From an uncultured Campylobacter sp. (lineage in GTDB: Bacteria > Campylobacterota > Campylobacteria > Campylobacterales > Campylobacteraceae), in contig NZ_CALJPG010000031.1 in the NCBI RefSeq assembly GCF_937980635.1, positions 1 to 64,000 of the forward strand: DNA of 64,000 bases, given 5' to 3'. A program made the translations under genes and the position numbers. The first letter of the stretch is position 1; each line of letters starts with the position of its first letter. Below the pieces are notes generated by a model that saw nothing but the letters and a program-made list of their open reading frames with translations, made no database searches and was not told the origin of the DNA. Below, in pieces: positions 1-8,291 of the stretch.

Positions 1-42
1 TATACAAGAGCGATGCTTAAAGGGGGCTGAATAGAAAAGAAT

Positions 43-1065
43 TTAAACCAAATAAATTTTATGCTCGGCATGTGCCACTACTTCGCCAATGATAGCGCTA
101 CCAGCGTAGCCTGCGTTTCTTAAATTTGCAAGCGCTCGCGCTGCGTCCTTTTCCGCTACGGCAAGCAGAAGTCCGCCGCTGGTTTGCGCGTCGCAAAGCA
201 TTATGTCCGGCTCGGAATCGACGCCAGGCGCGATAAATTTTAAATTTTTATAGCTTCCGGCAGGGATTAGCCCCTCATCAAGGCACCTGAGGGCGCTTTT
301 TAAAAGCGGAATTTTGCTAGGATAAATTTTAAAACTCACGCTCTCATTTATCATTTCAAGCGCATGTCCAAGCAGTCCAAAGCCCGTCACGTCGGTCGCG
401 GCATGTATTTTTAAGCCTGCTAGCGCGCGCACGGCATAAAAATTTAACAAAATCATGCTCTCTATCGCGTCACGAAATTCTTCAAATTTAAGAAATTTCG
501 CCTTTATAGCCGTAGCGATGATTCCCGTACCGAGAGGTTTTGTTAGGATCAGCAGGTCGCCTTCGCGCGCTGTATTATTGCTCCAAAATTTATGCGGATT
601 CACCCGCCCCGTGACGCTAAGCCCGTAATAAATTTCGGGGGTAGAGATGGTGTGACCGCCTACCAAGACCCCTCCGCACTCTTTAATTTTGTCTTTACCG
701 CCGCGCAGAATTTCGCGCAGAATTTCGTTTGAGAAATGACAATCGTCAAAACCCACGATATTTAGGGCATTTATTACTTCGCCGCCCATCGCAAATACGT
801 CGCTTAGGGAGTTTGCCGCCGCGATCTGTCCGAAAATAAACGGATCGTCCACCAAAGGGGTAATGAAATCGAGCGTCTGCACGAGCGCAAGATCGTCGCT
901 TATGCGAAATACGCTCGCATCTTCGTTGCTGCAGGTGGACGACAGCAGGTTTACATTAGGCTCGATTAAATTTCCAAGATTTTCGGTTAGACCCGCCGGG
1001 TCAAGCTTGGCGGCTCAACCGGCGGCTGCAATAAATTTCGTGAGGTTAAAATCTCTGTAGATCAT
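43..1065 (-). CDS. selD: selenide, water dikinase (selenophosphate synthase), itself a selenoprotein
   Basis: Makes selenophosphate from selenide and ATP, the selenium donor for selenocysteine-tRNA and selenouridine. A plain translation starts only at codon 62. The same frame extends upstream through one TGA (1017-1015) to an ATG at 1065-1063. The extension reads MIYRDFNLTKFIAAAG-U-AAKLDP, and the UGA falls at residue 17, where E. coli SelD has its catalytic Cys17, so I read it as selenocysteine. Later family motifs are present: VGGHTI, KPLGTG, ATDVTGFGLLGH and DAQTSGGLL. The full product is 340 residues, normal for SelD. The ATG overlaps the yedF stop as ATGA, supporting the start and translational coupling. 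A caller that ends at TGA would truncate this gene. Confidence 0.95.
985..1020 (-). promoter_or_regulatory. candidate bacterial SECIS hairpin for the selD UGA codon
   Basis: Directly after the in-frame TGA the mRNA can fold. One stem is CCGCC (1013-1009) with GGCGG (997-993) around an 11-nt loop, plus an outer GGTT/AACC (1020-1017 with 988-985) that brings the UGA to the stem base. An alternative is GACCC/GGGTC (1002-998 with 994-990) around a GGC loop. Bacterial SECIS elements lie immediately 3' of the UGA, as here. The fold is by eye, and the correct alternative is unknown. Confidence 0.6.
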
Positions 1066-1658
1066 AGCTTGATTACTTCGTATTTCGATAGGACGTCCAT
1101 GATTTCGTATGCGTTTGAAATTTCGCCGATCGCGAGCTTATCGACCAGTTTGTAACCCTCTAGGCAGCTTCCACAGCTTAAAATTTCAGCTCCCGCTTCG
1201 TTTAGCTTCTTGATCGCCTCAAAGCATTCGTGGCCGCGGTTGGTGGTTATGCGCACGGCGTTGTTTACGCAGATGACCTTCACTGGCTTTTCGTCTAAGC
1301 TTAGCGTTGCGCCTAAAAATTTAGCAAGCAGGCTTTTTCCGATCGGGCCGCTTCCGCACTGCTCCTCGTTTAGGAATATCACCTTGCCTCTTTTTGGCGC
1401 CGCGACGTCACAATAAATATCGTCGATACTTTCATCTTTCAGCTTGTCCGTTTTTACGGTTTTTATAAGCGTGTCGGCACCTGCTTGTGAAATTTGCGCC
1501 TCAAAGCCGTTTTTAGCCAAAAAGCGCTTTATGTTTTCGCGCGGCGCTACATCGTTTACTAAAATTTCTAAACTCTCTCCGATTTTTAGCTCGCCGAGGG
1601 CTTTTTTAGTGCGCAAAAGCGGCTCCGGGCAATTTAAATTGCGACAATCTAGTTGCAT
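1062..1658 (-). CDS. yedF: YedF-type selenium metabolism protein (TusA-like + DsrE-like)
   Basis: A 198-residue two-domain protein. The N-terminal ~75 residues are TusA/SirA-like, with the family CPxP signature (NLNCPEPLL, residues 8-16). The C-terminal part (about 90-198) is DsrE-like, with SCGSCLEGYKL near residues 160-170 giving two close cysteines. This architecture is the YedF family, found in genomes with selenium utilisation and proposed to handle a sulfur or selenium intermediate; the chemistry is not settled. It lies between fdhC and selD on the same strand, 83 nt after fdhC and overlapping selD by 4 nt, so the three probably form one transcript. Confidence 0.88.
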   Translation of the reverse strand: MQLDCRNLNCPEPLLRTKKALGELKIGESLEILVNDVAPRENIKRFLAKNGFEAQISQAGADTLIKTVKTDKLKDESIDDIYCDVAAPKRGKVIFLNEEQCGSGPIGKSLLAKFLGATLSLDEKPVKVICVNNAVRITTNRGHECFEAIKKLNEAGAEILSCGSCLEGYKLVDKLAIGEISNAYEIMDVLSKYEVIKL

Positions 1659-1741
1659 ATGTAATCCTTAAAATAAAATTCTTTGAACCTCAAAGCTAAT
1701 GCGAGCCTCACGCAAGCAGGCCCGCATAAAATTTACCCAAG

Positions 1742-2701
1742 TTATAAGCGCGGGTACTTCGCTTCGAATTGCGATTTGGCGATCTGCCCCTTATCCAACA
1801 GCTCGCGATACCAGTAGTGGTGAAGTACGTAAACTTCCTCCTCCGGCTTGTGTCCATCGATCATCGAGTGGATGGCGCCGCTGATCGCAAAGACCGCCAT
1901 ATAGATATGCACGAGCAAAAACACCGCGCAGACTGCGCCCAAAAGGTTATGGATAATCGCGCTTGCTCTTAAAATTTCGATCTGGCTCATACCTAGTGCG
2001 CTTCTCATCTCAGGGATATTGTAATCTAAGAAAAACATCGATGCGCCCGTGGCTATCATCACTATGCCGCCTAAAGTCGCGACCCAAAACCACGCCTTTT
2101 GGCCTGCGTTAAATTTACCCGCAGGAATCGTGCGCTTCTTCTTACTTAGATAGCCGCCCACGATCATCATCCATCTGATATCGTAAGTTCGCGGCAGCAT
2201 ACGCCAAAACCATGTCACTAGCATAGGCATAACGGCGATCGCAAAGGCTATCGTAGCCAGCCCGTGAGCGTTTTTACAAAATCTCACGAAAGCGCCGCCG
2301 CCGAATTCCTCGCCAAACATCATAATTAAGCCTGTCGGAACCAAAATCGCCCATGCTACGGCCGCTACGAGATGATATAATCGCTCAAATTTATTAAATG
2401 CATAGATCGGTTTGCCCGCGTGATGATCGAAGTGCTTCGGCCCTATGATCGCGTAGTGCCCAATAAAAGCTATGATTACGCCCAAAACCGCACCCAGCGC
2501 CAACCAAGCAAAAAAGCCCGAGCTTTGCAGATGTCCTTGAAATTGCAGAAAAATCGGACCGAAGCCGTTGCCGTAGCTATCGATGTTTTCTAGCCTTGCG
2601 TTGCCCCAAACATCGCTATTTCCCTGCACGATATCGGCGTATTTTTTCTCCTCGGCCTGCGCATAAATACAGGTGAAAAGCGCGAGAAACAATCTTTTCA
2701 T
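1742..2701 (-). CDS. fdhC: formate dehydrogenase cytochrome b556 (gamma) subunit
   Basis: A 319-residue membrane subunit that carries electrons from the periplasmic formate dehydrogenase to menaquinone. An N-terminal Sec signal (KRLFLALFTCIYAQA) is followed by about five hydrophobic segments starting near residues 60, 105, 145, 205 and 245. Conserved histidines lie in RLYHLVAAVAW, HGLATIA and IIHNLLGAV, fitting diheme cytochrome b of the FdnI/FdoI family. The catalytic (itself usually selenocysteine-containing) and iron-sulfur subunits are not next to it; the upstream neighbour is nspC. RBS AAGGA lies 4 nt before the ATG. Placement ahead of yedF and selD links it to selenium supply. Confidence 0.85.
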   Translation of the reverse strand: MKRLFLALFTCIYAQAEEKKYADIVQGNSDVWGNARLENIDSYGNGFGPIFLQFQGHLQSSGFFAWLALGAVLGVIIAFIGHYAIIGPKHFDHHAGKPIYAFNKFERLYHLVAAVAWAILVPTGLIMMFGEEFGGGAFVRFCKNAHGLATIAFAIAVMPMLVTWFWRMLPRTYDIRWMMIVGGYLSKKKRTIPAGKFNAGQKAWFWVATLGGIVMIATGASMFFLDYNIPEMRSALGMSQIEILRASAIIHNLLGAVCAVFLLVHIYMAVFAISGAIHSMIDGHKPEEEVYVLHHYWYRELLDKGQIAKSQFEAKYPRL

Positions 2702-2730
2702 GGATTTCCTTAGATATAAAATTCGAGCCG

Positions 2731-2736
2731 ATTATA
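2731..2736 (-). promoter_or_regulatory. -10 box of the fdhC-yedF-selD transcript
   Basis: A perfect TATAAT on the minus strand, 29 nt upstream of the fdhC ATG, in the 95-bp gap after nspC. No clear -35 is seen, which is usual for Campylobacter sigma70 promoters. Confidence 0.55.
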
Positions 2737-2796
2737 TCATTTTTTGCAAAAAAATTTCTTAGAAAGCAAAATTACATTTTTGCATTAAGCGCCGCG

Positions 2797-3954
2797 CTAG
2801 TTTCGCCTCGCATACTCGTCGTAGCCGAATTTTTTGATCATTAAAACCTCTCCGCACTCGTCCGCCAAGACGAGATCGGGCAGCTTGATGCCGTTAAAGG
2901 TCGTGTTTTTCACGATCGTGTAGTGGATTTGATCCTCGAAAATGACCCGATCGCCGATGTTCAGCGGCGCGTCAAATTTATACTCGGGCTGCCCGCTCTC
3001 AAGCCCCGCGACGTCGCCTGCGAGGCAGGTATTGCCGCCGAAGCGATAGCTAAATTTACCGCTCTTACTCTCGCCGCGCACCGCAGGACGATACGGCATC
3101 AGCACGGTATCGGGCATATGAGCTTCAGCGGAAGCGTCTAAAATAGCGATTTTAGCGCCGTTTTCTACTATGTCAAGCACGCTAGCGACCAAATATCCGC
3201 ACTCCCAGCCTACCGCCTCGCCCGGCTCGAGATAAATTTCGACTCCATATTTTTCGCGAAATTTTTTAATTAAATTTATCAGCAGCTCCACGTCGTAACC
3301 TGCACGCGTGATATGGTGCCCGCCGCCGAAATTTAGCCACTTTAGGGCTCTAAAATACTTGCCGAATTTCGCCTCGAAAACCTCGAGCACCCGCTCTAAG
3401 CTCTGAGCGCTCTCTTCGCACAGCGCGTGAAAATGTAGCCCCGAGATGCCGCGCAGAAACTCGCCGTCTTGCAAGATCGCCCGCTGCAGCGCTTCAAGGC
3501 TCATCCCGAGCCTGCTAAAGCTGCCGCACGGATTGTAAGCGTCTTTGGGCGCGAAGGAGGTCTGAGGATTTAGCCGCAAGCCGCACGATGCGCCCGCAGC
3601 AAGCGCCTTTGCGCGATATTTTTGCCACTGCGCGGCGCTATTGAACACGACGTGATTTGAAATTTTTAAAATTTCGTCCAAATCATCCTCTTTGAATGCG
3701 GGCGAGTATGTGTGGATTTCGCCGTTTTTGATAAATTCCACGGCAAATTTCGCCTCGTACAAGCCGCTGCAAGTGGCGCCCCAGAGGTATCTGTCAACGT
3801 AGGGCATCGCGAAGCTAAACGCAAAGCCTTTCAGCGCGCATAGAATTTTTGCTCCGCTTCGCTCGCCTACGCCGCGTAAAATTTCTAAATTTTTTACCAG
3901 TTTTTGCTCCTCGCACACGTAAGCGGGGGTCGAAATTTCATCGATTTTCATCAT
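2797..3954 (-). CDS. nspC: carboxynorspermidine / carboxyspermidine decarboxylase
   Basis: A fold-type III PLP decarboxylase of 385 residues, the normal length. It removes CO2 from carboxy(nor)spermidine, the last step of the spermidine route used by Campylobacter in place of SpeD/SpeE. The PLP lysine is in CALKGFAF near residue 42. Other family landmarks are LNFGGGHHITRAGY, YLEPGEAVGWECGYL and the late DACGEV-like segment ADECGEVLMIKKFGYDEY. The start has tandem ATGs (3954 and 3951) after GAGGAAAA; either could be used. The usual partner, carboxynorspermidine dehydrogenase, is not in the window. Confidence 0.92.
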   Translation of the reverse strand: MMKIDEISTPAYVCEEQKLVKNLEILRGVGERSGAKILCALKGFAFSFAMPYVDRYLWGATCSGLYEAKFAVEFIKNGEIHTYSPAFKEDDLDEILKISNHVVFNSAAQWQKYRAKALAAGASCGLRLNPQTSFAPKDAYNPCGSFSRLGMSLEALQRAILQDGEFLRGISGLHFHALCEESAQSLERVLEVFEAKFGKYFRALKWLNFGGGHHITRAGYDVELLINLIKKFREKYGVEIYLEPGEAVGWECGYLVASVLDIVENGAKIAILDASAEAHMPDTVLMPYRPAVRGESKSGKFSYRFGGNTCLAGDVAGLESGQPEYKFDAPLNIGDRVIFEDQIHYTIVKNTTFNGIKLPDLVLADECGEVLMIKKFGYDEYARRN

Positions 3955-3978
3955 TTTTCCTCATTAAATTTTTACGCA

Positions 3979-3984
3979 ATTATA
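3979..3984 (-). promoter_or_regulatory. -10 box of nspC
   Basis: TATAAT on the minus strand 24 nt before the nspC start, in the 84-bp divergent region shared with moaD. Confidence 0.5.
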
Positions 3985-4006
3985 TAAAATTTTATGAATT
4001 TTTGGT

Positions 4007-4012
4007 TAAAAT
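4007..4012 (+). promoter_or_regulatory. -10 box of moaDE
   Basis: TAAAAT in the context GGTTAAAATCG, 26 nt before the moaD ATG. It lies back to back with the nspC promoter. An RBS AAGGA follows at about 4029. Confidence 0.4.
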
Positions 4013-4038
4013 CGCCCAATCTTTAAAAAAGGACAAAA

Positions 4039-4260
4039 ATGGTAGAGATAGAATTTTTAGGACCGATCGGGCGCGAGCCCCTGCGCCTAAACGCAAACTC
4101 CTTGCAGGAGGTAAAAGCGGAGCTGCAAAAGGACGAAAGTCTGCGAGAGTGGCTCGTAAACTGCGCCGTAGCAGTAAATGATAAGATGATTTATGATGCG
4201 AATTTCGAGCTTAAATCCGGCGATCGCGTGAGCCTTCTGCCTCCCGTTTGCGGCGGCTAA
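4039..4260 (+). CDS. moaD: molybdopterin synthase small (sulfur carrier) subunit
   Basis: A 73-residue ubiquitin-fold sulfur carrier. It ends in VCGG: the C-terminal Gly-Gly becomes the thiocarboxylate that donates sulfur to precursor Z, together with MoaE. LKSGDRVSLLPPVCGG is typical of the family. moaE follows after 15 nt. The molybdopterin made here would serve enzymes such as the formate dehydrogenase implied by fdhC. The start follows an AAGGA 6-7 nt upstream. Confidence 0.93.
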   Translation: MVEIEFLGPIGREPLRLNANSLQEVKAELQKDESLREWLVNCAVAVNDKMIYDANFELKSGDRVSLLPPVCGG

Positions 4261-4275
4261 GCTTAGGAGGCGGCG

Positions 4276-4785
4276 ATGAGTAAGGCTAAATTTAATCCAG
4301 AAATTTTAAACGGGATCGAGCCTGAAATTTATGAGGGCAGCTTGGACGTGAACGCGATTTTATCGCGCTGGTACGCTAAATTTAAGGACGCAAATTGCGG
4401 CGCGTTCATCACCTTTGTGGGCATCGTGCGCGAAGAGGGCGGCATCTGCGCGCTGAGCTTTGATATATACGAGCCGATTTTGCGGACGTGGTTTGAAGCG
4501 TGGCAGCAAAAGGCCGCGGCACAGGGCGCATTCGTGCTTTTCGCACATTCAAAAGGCGATGTACCGATCCACGAAAGCTCCTACGTCGCAGGCGTCGTAA
4601 GCCCGCAGCGCAAGGTCGCTCTGGCGCTAATAAACGAGTTTGTGGAGGATTTCAAGGCGGCTGCGCCGATCTGGAAATATGACGTAAAGGGCGGTAAAAT
4701 CGAAGGCGGCAAGGTAGTAGGCGGGAAGAGGTTCTACGCGGTGGATCGCTCACAGAGGGTAAAAGGCGCGGGGCTTTTGGGTTAA
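4276..4785 (+). CDS. moaE: molybdopterin synthase catalytic subunit
   Basis: A 169-residue MoaE, slightly long because of an N-terminal extension of about 20 residues. Family features are GAFITFVGIVRE, the HSKGDVPIHESSYVAGVVSP segment around the active site, and the lysine-rich end APIWKYDVKGGK. It converts cyclic pyranopterin monophosphate to molybdopterin with MoaD. RBS AGGAGG sits 7 nt before the ATG, just after the moaD stop, so the pair is co-transcribed. Codon use is rich in GCG/GGC like its neighbours. Confidence 0.93.
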   Translation: MSKAKFNPEILNGIEPEIYEGSLDVNAILSRWYAKFKDANCGAFITFVGIVREEGGICALSFDIYEPILRTWFEAWQQKAAAQGAFVLFAHSKGDVPIHESSYVAGVVSPQRKVALALINEFVEDFKAAAPIWKYDVKGGKIEGGKVVGGKRFYAVDRSQRVKGAGLLG

Positions 4786-4837
4786 ATTTACTATTTGATT
4801 CTTAATTCAAAACTAGCGAAGTCTAGTTTAAGTTGTT

Positions 4838-5350
4838 TTATAATTTTTTTATGGACTTTATCCTATATTTCCAGTTATCGATAAATTCTACTTTATCTTT
4901 TAAAATACATGAATCCGTAGGTAGCCATCCATCAGGCATCCACTTACCAAACTTTTTATTATAATACCTCTGTACTATTTTTTTCTTCCTATCATTATAC
5001 AAGCTACACCATATCTTATATCGGAGGCCTTTATAACCAACACTCCTTGCGTTCTTTATATCTTTGCAAGCTGTTTGCCAAGTAATATATTTTTGATCAT
5101 GTTCTGACACTGCATTGGAATAATCCGGCTTAGTCTTTCTAGGAAAAATTTCAACAATGAAATAGTTAAAATCAATTCTCCCATCGATCCTGTCGCAAAT
5201 ATTGCTCTCAATGATATCAACCCACTTACCGATCGTATTTACGCTTCTCACCAAATCTCTAGTAATAAGAACTGCGGCGGAATTACCATTTCTAATATAG
5301 CTAATATATTCTGCATCATATTTATGATTATTTACAATATTATCAGCCAT
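4838..5350 (-). CDS. uncharacterised 170-residue protein downstream of the McrB-like ATPase
   Basis: I recognise no family. The frame is open to an ATG at 5407, but the ATG at 5350 has a proper RBS (GGAG 8 nt before) and the upstream stretch has none, so I use 5350. The protein has no signal peptide or membrane segment, and is rich in Asn, Lys, Asp and Tyr. Its base composition is clearly more AT-rich than moaE or the ATPase on either side, suggesting recent arrival. It follows the ATPase gene by 66 nt on the same strand, so a functional pair is possible but unproven. A McrC nuclease signature is not visible. Confidence 0.6.
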   Translation of the reverse strand: MADNIVNNHKYDAEYISYIRNGNSAAVLITRDLVRSVNTIGKWVDIIESNICDRIDGRIDFNYFIVEIFPRKTKPDYSNAVSEHDQKYITWQTACKDIKNARSVGYKGLRYKIWCSLYNDRKKKIVQRYYNKKFGKWMPDGWLPTDSCILKDKVEFIDNWKYRIKSIKKL

Positions 5351-5416
5351 TGTTTTTACTCCATATAAAATTCCGTTATTACAAAATTTACTTAAAAATC
5401 TATTCAAACCAAAATA

Positions 5417-7219
5417 TTAAAATTTAAACACGCTCTTAGCTTCAGCGATGCGCTCACCAAGGCTCGTAGCGGTATCTTCGCCGCTTGCCGCGCACCTAAA
5501 GATCGGCTCAAGCACCTCGGCGAAAAAGCCGTTTAGCCCCTCCTGCATGATCTGCGCGCCACTTTGATAGCGCGCAAGCCCCATAAATACGCCGTGTCCG
5601 ATCGCACCCAGGCCCTTTGCCTCATCGGTGATAAACTTATTCAGCGCCTTGCAAACCGCAACGACCGCGCTTGCATTTACGATCTCGCGATCTCTTAAAT
5701 AATCCTCAAGCGCGCCGTAATCGCACTCGCATCTGATCCATCTAAACGCCTTTGCAATCGACGGCGAAACGCATTTGTGCTCATTTAGAGTGCATAGGAC
5801 ATATAAATTTTTAGGCACCGCAAAATATGAGCGGCTGTCCTTTAAAACGACGCTAGCGCGCACTTTTTCGCCCTCTTCAAAGCCGTCGATTATGTGAGAG
5901 TTTTTCGTGCGGATCAGCGAAAGCTCGTCATTCTCGTCGTAGCGGCGATCCAAAAGCACCGCCGCCTCGCCAAAAATTTTATCCAAGCTCGCGGCACTTG
6001 CATTGTCGATCAGAAAATAATACTCGCCCTTCGGATCGTTTAGCGCCTCTTTGCAAAGCGCTTTAAACTCGCCGTCGATGAAACTTTTGCCGTAAAATCC
6101 GTCTATAAAATCGCGATATTCAAAGCCTTCGTGCAGGCAAACGTAGCGGAAATTTTTTGCCGCAAGCTTCTTTTTGGTGATCAAAGATCGCAATCTGCGG
6201 GTCTTGCCGGTACCGATCGCGCCGTAAAAGATCGTATTTTTTGCGACCTCTTCGCTCTTGTAATTTTTAACGTATTCGAAAAATAGCGAGGAGTACACGA
6301 TCCTAGCCGCGCCCACGACATCCTGCGGATACGGGGTAAATTCCGCGATAAATCGCGAACTTACTTCGTAAAATTCTTCGAAAATTTCAACCTTTTCGTC
6401 GTAGAGCAAGGATAAAATTTGCGCGGTTTCATCGCGATAAACGAGCGTCGGAAACTCATCATTGCACTGCGCAAATATGCTAGCTAGCAGATAGAGCTTT
6501 TCGCGCGAAATTTGCGCGAAATCGCCGTCCTCGGCAAGTCCTAAATTTAGCATCCCATCATCGCTTAAGTAGCTGTCAATCAGATAGAAATTATCGGCAT
6601 TTATCGCGGATTTTAAAAATTCCATCAGCACGAAAGGCTGATTATGCAGCGCGACGTCGAAAAAATCGATCGCCAAAGCGCTGTCCACCGCCGTAAGAAG
6701 CCTGTAAAGCTCATCGTAGAAATTGACTAGCTTTTGTTTAAAAATATCGCGCGCAGTGCGCTCCTGCGAATAGCTATTGAAATTTTTGACGATATTTTCG
6801 ATGAAAACATAAAGCGAGACGATATTTTTATCCTCGCCACTAAGTACGCTATCTACGCTTTTTACGGCATTTTTAGGAAACAGCTCCTTTTTGCCGACGA
6901 TGCGGTCTTTGAAAGCGAAATCGTAATAAAACGCGCTGATATTGGAATCAAAATACTGATCCATAAAGAAATACTCGGCGTGCGCGAACTTCTCGCCCAA
7001 AGATAAAATTTTGCAGCTTCTAAGATTGCCGTCACTGAGATTTATATACAGAGTTTGCAAAAACTCGTTCTCGGCCTCATCAAAGCTCGCCAGACAGCGT
7101 TTGATCTCGCCTAAATACTTTGAAATCGCGGTTTGTTTTTTAAGCCAGAATTGGTTTTTGTTGTGATTTTTCCAGCTGACGACCAGCGACTCTATCTTTT
7201 CCTTGCTAAAATCTTGCAT
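5417..7219 (-). CDS. McrB-like AAA+ ATPase with degenerate Walker B
   Basis: A 600-residue protein. Residues 1-320 are helical and unrecognised. The C-terminal ~270 residues look like the McrB AAA+ domain: Walker A GAIGTGKT (333-340), YRDFIDGFYG, a Walker B position reading FLIDNAS (D405, N406) where McrB proteins have IDEINR, KIFGEAAVLLDRRY, and PKNLYVLCTLNEHKCVS where the family has the MNTADRS-type signature. The catalytic Glu and the signature are therefore altered, so nucleotide hydrolysis may be weak or the protein may act as a sensor. Base composition matches the host. No McrC follows. It could belong to a defence locus or be a lineage-specific cellular ATPase. Confidence 0.7.
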   Translation of the reverse strand: MQDFSKEKIESLVVSWKNHNKNQFWLKKQTAISKYLGEIKRCLASFDEAENEFLQTLYINLSDGNLRSCKILSLGEKFAHAEYFFMDQYFDSNISAFYYDFAFKDRIVGKKELFPKNAVKSVDSVLSGEDKNIVSLYVFIENIVKNFNSYSQERTARDIFKQKLVNFYDELYRLLTAVDSALAIDFFDVALHNQPFVLMEFLKSAINADNFYLIDSYLSDDGMLNLGLAEDGDFAQISREKLYLLASIFAQCNDEFPTLVYRDETAQILSLLYDEKVEIFEEFYEVSSRFIAEFTPYPQDVVGAARIVYSSLFFEYVKNYKSEEVAKNTIFYGAIGTGKTRRLRSLITKKKLAAKNFRYVCLHEGFEYRDFIDGFYGKSFIDGEFKALCKEALNDPKGEYYFLIDNASAASLDKIFGEAAVLLDRRYDENDELSLIRTKNSHIIDGFEEGEKVRASVVLKDSRSYFAVPKNLYVLCTLNEHKCVSPSIAKAFRWIRCECDYGALEDYLRDREIVNASAVVAVCKALNKFITDEAKGLGAIGHGVFMGLARYQSGAQIMQEGLNGFFAEVLEPIFRCAASGEDTATSLGERIAEAKSVFKF

Positions 7220-7373
7220 GACTCATCCTTGAAAGATTAAAATTGTGTATTGTACTTGAATTTAAATAAATAATTAATAAAACTCTGATCTCGCGACAGA
7301 GCGCGAAAGCAAATTTTATTAAATTTACGCGCCCGGGGCGATAGGAAATTTTAAAATTTACTGCGCGCTAGAT

Positions 7374-8009
7374 CTATCCGCGACCCTGCACCAACGGGAC
7401 GAATTCGCAGGCGCCAAGCTCCTCTTCTTTGATCTCGCTTGGCGAAATTTTACTAAATCTAACGATCTTTTGCGAGCCGCCTCTATTCATCGGAGCGACC
7501 AAAATTCCGCCGTCCGCAAGCTGCGCAAACAGCCGCTCGTCGATCCGCTCGGCGCACGCAGAGAGCAAGATCCTATCAAAAGGGGCAAAATTTTTCCATC
7601 CCGCGTTGCCGTCGTCATGACGCAGGCTGATATTTGAAATCCCGAGATTCGCAAAGTGCCTTTTCGCCTCGCCCACCAGCCGCTCGACGCGCTCGACGGC
7701 AAAGACGCGGTGAACCATCCTGCTTAAAATCGCCGCTTGATAGCCGCTGCCGCAGCCGATCTCTAAAATTTTCTCGACCTTCGGATCCACGTTTAGCGCC
7801 ATCGTCATGCGCGCGACCGTCAGCGGCGAGCTGATCCACTGGCTGGCCAAAATGGGCTGCGCGTTAAGGCTGAAAGCGTGCGCGCCGAGCGGAGCGAACT
7901 CGCTTCTAGCGACGCTACAAAACGCCTCAAAAAGCGCCGGATTTAAACTTACCTGCTCGGCAATGTCGTTCGCCATCTTTTCGCAGCGAAGCCGCTCTAG
8001 CGAGACCAT
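7374..8009 (-). CDS. pcm: protein-L-isoaspartate O-methyltransferase
   Basis: A 211-residue SAM-dependent methyltransferase that repairs isoaspartyl residues in aged proteins. Motif I is ILEIGCGSGYQAA, preceded by the family segment QPILASQWISSPLTVARMT, and followed by VFAVERVERL and RILLSACAERIDERL. The usual length is about 205-210. Downstream of nrdB, with a 282-bp gap containing no credible gene. A start a few codons later (ATG of MANDIAEQ) is possible. Confidence 0.9.
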   Translation of the reverse strand: MVSLERLRCEKMANDIAEQVSLNPALFEAFCSVARSEFAPLGAHAFSLNAQPILASQWISSPLTVARMTMALNVDPKVEKILEIGCGSGYQAAILSRMVHRVFAVERVERLVGEAKRHFANLGISNISLRHDDGNAGWKNFAPFDRILLSACAERIDERLFAQLADGGILVAPMNRGGSQKIVRFSKISPSEIKEEELGACEFVPLVQGRG

Positions 8010-8291
8010 GGCGCGCTCTCAATTGAACTCGCTTCGAATTTAAAGCCGCGGAAATTTTCGCTTCGCTTAAATTCGGGGTCGATAAAATTTTTAAAAATAC
8101 CGCCAAAGCGTTCGCGCTGCACCGAAAAAGCATACGCCGCATTTCGGTACATAGCGCGGCTAAATTTTAAAAATTTTGCCGACGATGGAGCACTTGCAGC
8201 ACTCATCGCATGTCCGTGCCGCGCCGGACAAGTATCTGCAAAATATCCGTGCCGCGATGCGGCAAAGCAAAATTTCAAACCGCAAAATCCG

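Noticed and set aside
863..1060. Plus-strand frame over the selD start
   Set aside because: It is the antisense of the SelD N-terminus around the UGA codon; no RBS or family.
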